The translations under genes and the position numbers were made by a program. Below the pieces are notes generated by a model that saw nothing but the letters and a program-made list of their open reading frames with translations, was not told the origin of the DNA and did no database searches. Positions 6,010-8,478 of a stretch of 8,478 bases of DNA are shown piece by piece (within the stretch, counting starts at the first letter, position 1; the number at the start of each line of letters is the position of its first letter). Origin of the DNA: Candidatus Methanophagales archaeon (GTDB lineage Archaea; Halobacteriota; Syntropharchaeia; Alkanophagales; Methanospirareceae); the NCBI GenBank assembly GCA_021161765.1, contig JAGGZZ010000045.1, forward strand, positions 1 through 8,478, written 5' to 3'.

Positions 6010-6084
6010 GCTTACCGCTGAGCCCACAGAGAACGTGGAGAGGTAAAAAATTATAGACGCAGATTAACGCAGATTAACACAGAT
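6010..6084. repeat. Composite dispersed repeats in the flavoprotein-secY gap
   Basis: Two repeat types are adjacent. At 6010-6043, CTTACCGCTGAGCCCACAGA and GAACGTGGAGAGG resemble the left arm of the inverted repeat at 4335-4370. At 6058-6084, CGCAGATTAA occurs twice in tandem (6058-6067, 6068-6077), followed by CACAGAT, resembling the repeat at 1974-2014. A diverged inverted partner, TGTAAATCTGTGTCTTA, lies at 6144-6160. The gap 5964-6199 contains no gene that I can see. Confidence 0.55.
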
Positions 6085-6124
6085 GAAAAGAGCAGTGCCG
6101 TTAAAATAGTCCATCCAGCCCACC

Positions 6125-6180
6125 AAAAGAAAGAAAAAATCCATGTAAATCTGTGTCTTAAGTAGATAGAGGTTCTACTT
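6125..6180 (-). terminator. Candidate terminator after the secY fragment
   Basis: AAGTAGA (6160-6166) and TCTACTT (6174-6180) form a perfect 7-bp stem with a 7-base loop about 20 bases past the stop at 6200-6202. On the minus strand a T-rich run follows (complement of AAAAGAAAGAAAAAA, 6125-6139). The separation between stem and T-run makes it less than ideal. Confidence 0.4.
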
Positions 6181-6199
6181 TATATACATTGAAATATCG

Positions 6200-7162
6200 C
6201 TAACCCCGCTCAGAGGTAATCTCTTCATAAATTCCATAAATAACTATCACACTCAGGAAAAGATACAATACACTTACAGAACCAAGTGTGCCGAACATAT
6301 TCGCAATTACAAGCAAAGCACCGAGGACACCACAACCCATCATTGCAATCCTTGTGGTGTACCTGTCCACAGCCCTCTTTATCGCTTTTAAGTCCCTGTT
6401 ATGATCGTAAATCGGGAGTCCAGAATCTCGAACCATTGCTCTTACATCTCTCGTTTCCAGTCCGGGCGTTAATTTTAGCCATAATAGAGCGATTATCATT
6501 GCGCCTATGACCATTATTGACATGTCAGTTGCTACTCTTACCGCGATTTGCCAGCCAGCAATATTCGAGTAAGCACTATGCAGAAGAGGAGGGAACCAAT
6601 CCCAGGGGCTGTAAACAGGGTCAAGGTAATACATCAAGCCCGAAGTTACCGTTCCGTATTCGTCATATGACCCAAACAGTGTGATTCCATGAGAATAAAG
6701 CAGCCTTCCGAGACCCTGTATGCTCGCCTGAAGTACCCTACCAAAATTCAAAAATACCAGCGGAACAACTATCGCATACGAAAAGTGTGCGAACTTAATT
6801 GGAAATCTGACTCTGCCCCTACTCCCTCTCCATCTCCATCTCAAGTATCCAGGTATTTTTAGCTCTATACGAGCACACATCAGATAAACGACGAGGAAGA
6901 ACAAAGCGACTGTTGTGATAAGTGCGATTACGTGATGCTCGAAGAGGAAGACTAATCCGTTCTTCGAAATCTCGTATGGCTCTACTTGCTGCGCTATTTG
7001 TACCCATCTTGGTATCACGCCTGCTGCCAGCCCGCTATTGCCCGGCATCCAATTTATAAGCCCGGTAATTATCTGATGCGAAACATTGGCAACGATAAAA
7101 AGTCCCAGTCCAGAGCATATTCCCCATTTCGATACCACTTCCTCCATATAATATATCAGCAT
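6200..7162 (-). CDS. secY: C-terminal part of archaeal SecY, lacking TM1-TM4
   Basis: SecY is the channel subunit of the Sec translocon. This 320-residue frame begins at the sequence that in archaeal SecY ends TM4 and leads into TM5: LIYYMEEVVSKWG (residues 2-14), SGLGLFIVANVSHQ (17-30). It continues through TM6 (about 77-96), TM7 (about 125-148), SGLMYYLDPVYSPWDW (174-189), TM8 (about 205-230), the C5 cytosolic loop, TM9 (about 270-289), IANMFGTLG (286-294), TM10 (about 295-312), and ends near IYEEIT. Intact archaeal SecY is about 430-490 residues, so about 150 are missing, including the plug, TM2 and TM3. Conserved spots are altered: GFRR/K of the C5 loop is YDHNRD (252-257), and the GGGTG-like turn after GALG is SVSVL. 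No Shine-Dalgarno precedes ATG 7162 or 7147. It lies 64 bases after the epimerase stop, same strand. It may be a decaying paralogue or a divergent half-protein. Confidence 0.85.
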   Translation of the reverse strand: MLIYYMEEVVSKWGICSGLGLFIVANVSHQIITGLINWMPGNSGLAAGVIPRWVQIAQQVEPYEISKNGLVFLFEHHVIALITTVALFFLVVYLMCARIELKIPGYLRWRWRGSRGRVRFPIKFAHFSYAIVVPLVFLNFGRVLQASIQGLGRLLYSHGITLFGSYDEYGTVTSGLMYYLDPVYSPWDWFPPLLHSAYSNIAGWQIAVRVATDMSIMVIGAMIIALLWLKLTPGLETRDVRAMVRDSGLPIYDHNRDLKAIKRAVDRYTTRIAMMGCGVLGALLVIANMFGTLGSVSVLYLFLSVIVIYGIYEEITSERG

Positions 7163-7196
7163 CCCGCAATCTTGTCCCTTTTGATCTCGCTTCCAT
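7035..7196 (-). other. Well-placed Shine-Dalgarno and ATG leading into the wrong frame of the secY fragment
   Basis: GGTGAGG (complement of 7204-7210) lies 7 bases before an ATG at 7194-7196. Translation from it runs one base out of register with secY (7196 to 7162 is 34 bases) and yields a 53-residue peptide with no recognised domain, ending at a TAG (7035-7037). It is listed because it is the only good initiation site ahead of the SecY-coding frame: a one-base change between 7162 and 7196 would attach a short leader to the SecY part. Confidence 0.4.
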
Positions 7197-7226
7197 TACT
7201 ATTCCTCACCGAAGAAATTAAGGTGG

Positions 7227-8168
7227 CTACACAGGTTTACCCAAATCAAACCACTTTATTGTTTCTCTTAGTCCTTCTTCTAAGTTATACATTGGTTCAT
7301 AACCCAAATTCTTCTTTGCCCGCGATATATCAGCCAGGGAATGCTTTACGTCACCTTCTCGGGGGTCCTCATGCATGGGCGTTAAATTATTCCCCATGAG
7401 CTTCATTATCATATTTGCAAGCTCATTTATGCTTATCCTGTTCCCGTTTGCGATATTATATACGCCCCCGGCATCACTTTTTGCCGCAAGGACATTCGCC
7501 TTTACCACGTCTTTCACAAAGGTGAAATCCCGCGTTTGCTCGCCATCACCATAAATCACGGGCGGCTTGTTTTCTGAAACCCGGTTTATAAATTTCGGGA
7601 TAACCGCCGCATAGTCCGAGTAAGGGTCCTGTCTCGGTCCGTAGACGTTGAAATAACGAAGCGAAACAGTTTTTAAGCCGTAAATATCATTAAAAACGTT
7701 GCAGTAATACTCACCCAGTAATTTCGTCACCGCGTAAGGCGACAACGGATTTGGCGTCATATCCTCTCTCTTTGGTAGTTCTGGCGTATCACCGTAAACC
7801 GAAGAAGAGGATGCATAAACAACTTTTTTTACGTCACAATCCTTTGCCGCAACCAAAACGTTCAGTGTTCCGTTTATATTTGCGTTATTAGATGCAATCG
7901 GGTCTTTTACACTTCGTGGGACAGAAGGAATCGCAGCCTGGTGGAAAACATAATCGGTATCCTTGAAAACCCCCTTCAGCAAATTCAAATCCGTTATGCT
8001 GCCTCTAACGAAGTTTATATTTGTACTTCGATTAAATTTTCTTATATTCGCCATCTTTCCCGTGGATAAATCGTCCACGATAATAATTTCGTTATCCTTT
8101 TCCTTCGACAGCTCTTCAGCAATATTCGAGCCGATGAATCCTGCCCCGCCTGTTATGACTATCTTCAT
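7227..8168 (-). CDS. NAD-dependent nucleotide-sugar epimerase/dehydratase, GalE/WbpP-like (extended SDR)
   Basis: Probable C4-epimerase of a UDP-hexose or UDP-N-acetylhexosamine, feeding cell-surface or lipid glycans. ATG at 8166-8168 is chosen: it starts MKIVITGGAGFIGS and has GAAAGGTG (complement of 8176-8183) 7 bases upstream. An in-frame ATG at 8195 would add nine residues. 313 residues, normal for the family. The Rossmann motif GGAGFIG is at 7-13 and VDDLSTG at 31-37 binds the NAD ribose. HQAAIPSVPRS is at 76-86. The catalytic Ser lies in YASSSSVYG (118-126), with YAVTK giving Tyr145 and Lys149. RYFNVYGPRQDP (171-182) and GDGEQTRDF (207-215) are the sugar-nucleotide motifs typical of GalE/WbpP-type enzymes. 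The substrate cannot be settled. The secY fragment follows on the same strand after 64 bases, and the TIR element lies just upstream. Confidence 0.92.
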   Translation of the reverse strand: MKIVITGGAGFIGSNIAEELSKEKDNEIIIVDDLSTGKMANIRKFNRSTNINFVRGSITDLNLLKGVFKDTDYVFHQAAIPSVPRSVKDPIASNNANINGTLNVLVAAKDCDVKKVVYASSSSVYGDTPELPKREDMTPNPLSPYAVTKLLGEYYCNVFNDIYGLKTVSLRYFNVYGPRQDPYSDYAAVIPKFINRVSENKPPVIYGDGEQTRDFTFVKDVVKANVLAAKSDAGGVYNIANGNRISINELANMIMKLMGNNLTPMHEDPREGDVKHSLADISRAKKNLGYEPMYNLEEGLRETIKWFDLGKPV

Positions 8169-8208
8169 TTTAGAACACCTTTCTTTAATAACCATTCTTT
8201 AGATAAAG

Positions 8209-8336
8209 TAAAGTTGTTGCATAATTAAAAAAGCCACTCTAAGAGCTTATTTCCTTACCTCTCATCGCTTATTTTTAGTAGCTACCATTCACGCTCTATT
8301 TCTATGCGAGATAAATCTTATTGTGCAACAACTTTA
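8209..8336. mobile_element. 128-bp MITE-like element with terminal inverted repeats
   Basis: TAAAGTTGTTGCATAAT (8209-8225) and the reverse complement of 8320-8336 (TAAAGTTGTTGCACAAT) match at 16 of 17 positions. If the outer TA is taken as the target site, the element is 8211-8334 flanked by TA on both sides, as in IS630/Tc1-mariner-type insertion, but TA is self-complementary and this is not proof. The roughly 94-base interior is AT-rich with no coding frame. It sits between the divergent epimerase and right-edge genes. A TATA-like CTTTTTTAATTATG on the minus strand (complement of about 8221-8234) overlaps its left end, about 55-65 bases before the epimerase ATG, so it may supply that promoter. 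It could also be the joined ends of a deleted IS. Confidence 0.6.
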
Positions 8337-8337
8337 G

Positions 8338-8345
8338 TATATATA
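8338..8345 (+). promoter_or_regulatory. TATA box for the right-edge gene
   Basis: TATATATA lies immediately outside the right inverted repeat of the 128-bp element. A start of transcription about 25 bases downstream would be near 8367, inside the second copy of the tandem repeat, and 18-25 bases before candidate ATGs at 8385 and 8392. Confidence 0.5.
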
Positions 8346-8374
8346 ACTAACCATGAAAATAACTAACCATGAAA
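8343..8374. repeat. Two perfect 16-bp tandem repeats in a promoter
   Basis: ATAACTAACCATGAAA occurs at 8343-8358 and again at 8359-8374 with no mismatch and no spacer. The pair begins at the TATA box and covers the predicted transcript start. The position fits a repressor operator, inferred from placement only. An ATG inside the first copy opens only a 10-codon frame. Confidence 0.8.
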
Positions 8375-8391
8375 AGATAGAGTAATGCAAT

Positions 8392-8478
8392 ATGTTAACA
8401 ACAACGATGACTTACGCGGACCTCAACGCAACTTTTCGGAAGGGATTGAGAAACGGCAACTGGAGACGCCTGCGATTC
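8392..8478 (+). CDS. Start of an unknown protein, 3' end outside window
   Basis: The frame is open from ATG 8392 to the window end (29 codons) and reads MLTTTMTYADLNATFRKGLR, then NGNWRRLRF. It looks protein-like (basic, amphipathic) but I do not recognise a family with confidence. Another ATG at 8407 in the same frame may be the true start. A second frame from ATG 8385 is also open to the edge but looks less like protein. No clear Shine-Dalgarno is present. A TATA box (8338-8345) and the 16-bp tandem repeats precede it. Too little is visible to name it. Confidence 0.4.
   Translation, partial: MLTTTMTYADLNATFRKGLRNGNWRRLRF

Noticed and set aside
641..6190. Possible CRISPR array from the repeated intergenic units
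   Set aside because: The repeats are degenerate, scattered and not separated by regular spacers, and no cas gene is present.
8353..8385. ATG in the tandem repeat as the start of a small gene
   Set aside because: It gives only 10 codons before TAA, has no ribosome-binding site, and lies at the predicted transcript start.
8385..8478. Alternative right-edge frame from ATG 8385
   Set aside because: It is open to the edge, but its Asn/Asp/Gln-rich translation looks less like a protein than the overlapping frame from 8392; the window is too short to be certain.

Overview
The window reads as a chromosomal segment of a euryarchaeon that makes tetrahydromethanopterin (a methanogen, an anaerobic methane/alkane oxidiser such as an ANME-1-like lineage, or a relative). 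The archaeal signs are a P1-type ribosomal protein L12, a tRNA-Glu without an encoded CCA, the archaeal pterin kinase MptE, an archaeal-type SecY sequence, AT-rich TATA-like boxes and purine-rich Shine-Dalgarno sites. The ANME-1-like assignment is inference; the archaeal assignment is solid.

Layout from left to right. (1) 2-637, +: 3' part of a TIM-barrel sugar isomerase/endonuclease-IV-like gene, cut by the window edge. (2) 638-1317: a decayed region with an ISL3-family transposase remnant (internally deleted, with a recognisable IS end) and a 51-codon fragment of a Dph6/DUF71-type ATP pyrophosphatase. (3) 1359-1860: rpl12 as a single-gene unit with its own TATA box, Shine-Dalgarno and terminator, away from its usual L11-L1-L10 neighbours. 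(4) 1885-1959: tRNA-Glu(UUC). (5) 2053-3573, -: an NAD-binding RCK_N/TrkA-N domain fused to a DHH-DHHA1 phosphoesterase, divergent from (6) mptE (3658-4320, +). (7) 4335-4500: a long imperfect inverted repeat between convergent genes. (8) 4506-5906, -: a CoA-disulfide-reductase-like flavoprotein. (9) 5996-6190: more copies of the degenerate intergenic repeats and a probable terminator. (10) 6200-7162, -: an open reading frame for only the C-terminal part (TM5-TM10) of SecY. (11) 7227-8168, -: a GalE/WbpP-like nucleotide-sugar epimerase. (12) 8209-8336: a 128-bp element with terminal inverted repeats, resembling a MITE, then a TATA box, two perfect 16-bp tandem repeats and the start of an unknown + strand gene that leaves the window.

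The genes do not form one pathway. They include translation (rpl12, tRNA-Glu), pterin cofactor synthesis (mptE), probable nucleotide phosphoester hydrolysis (RCK-DHH), a redox flavoprotein, and surface or lipid glycan precursors (epimerase). Short unlinked transcription units, gene remnants, IS debris and dispersed repeats suggest a locus shaped by rearrangement. The points most worth checking are the N-terminally truncated but open SecY (with a well-placed start site one base out of frame), the promoter-associated tandem repeats and MITE-like element at the right edge, and the RCK-DHH fusion. I did not find an intact multi-gene novel system.
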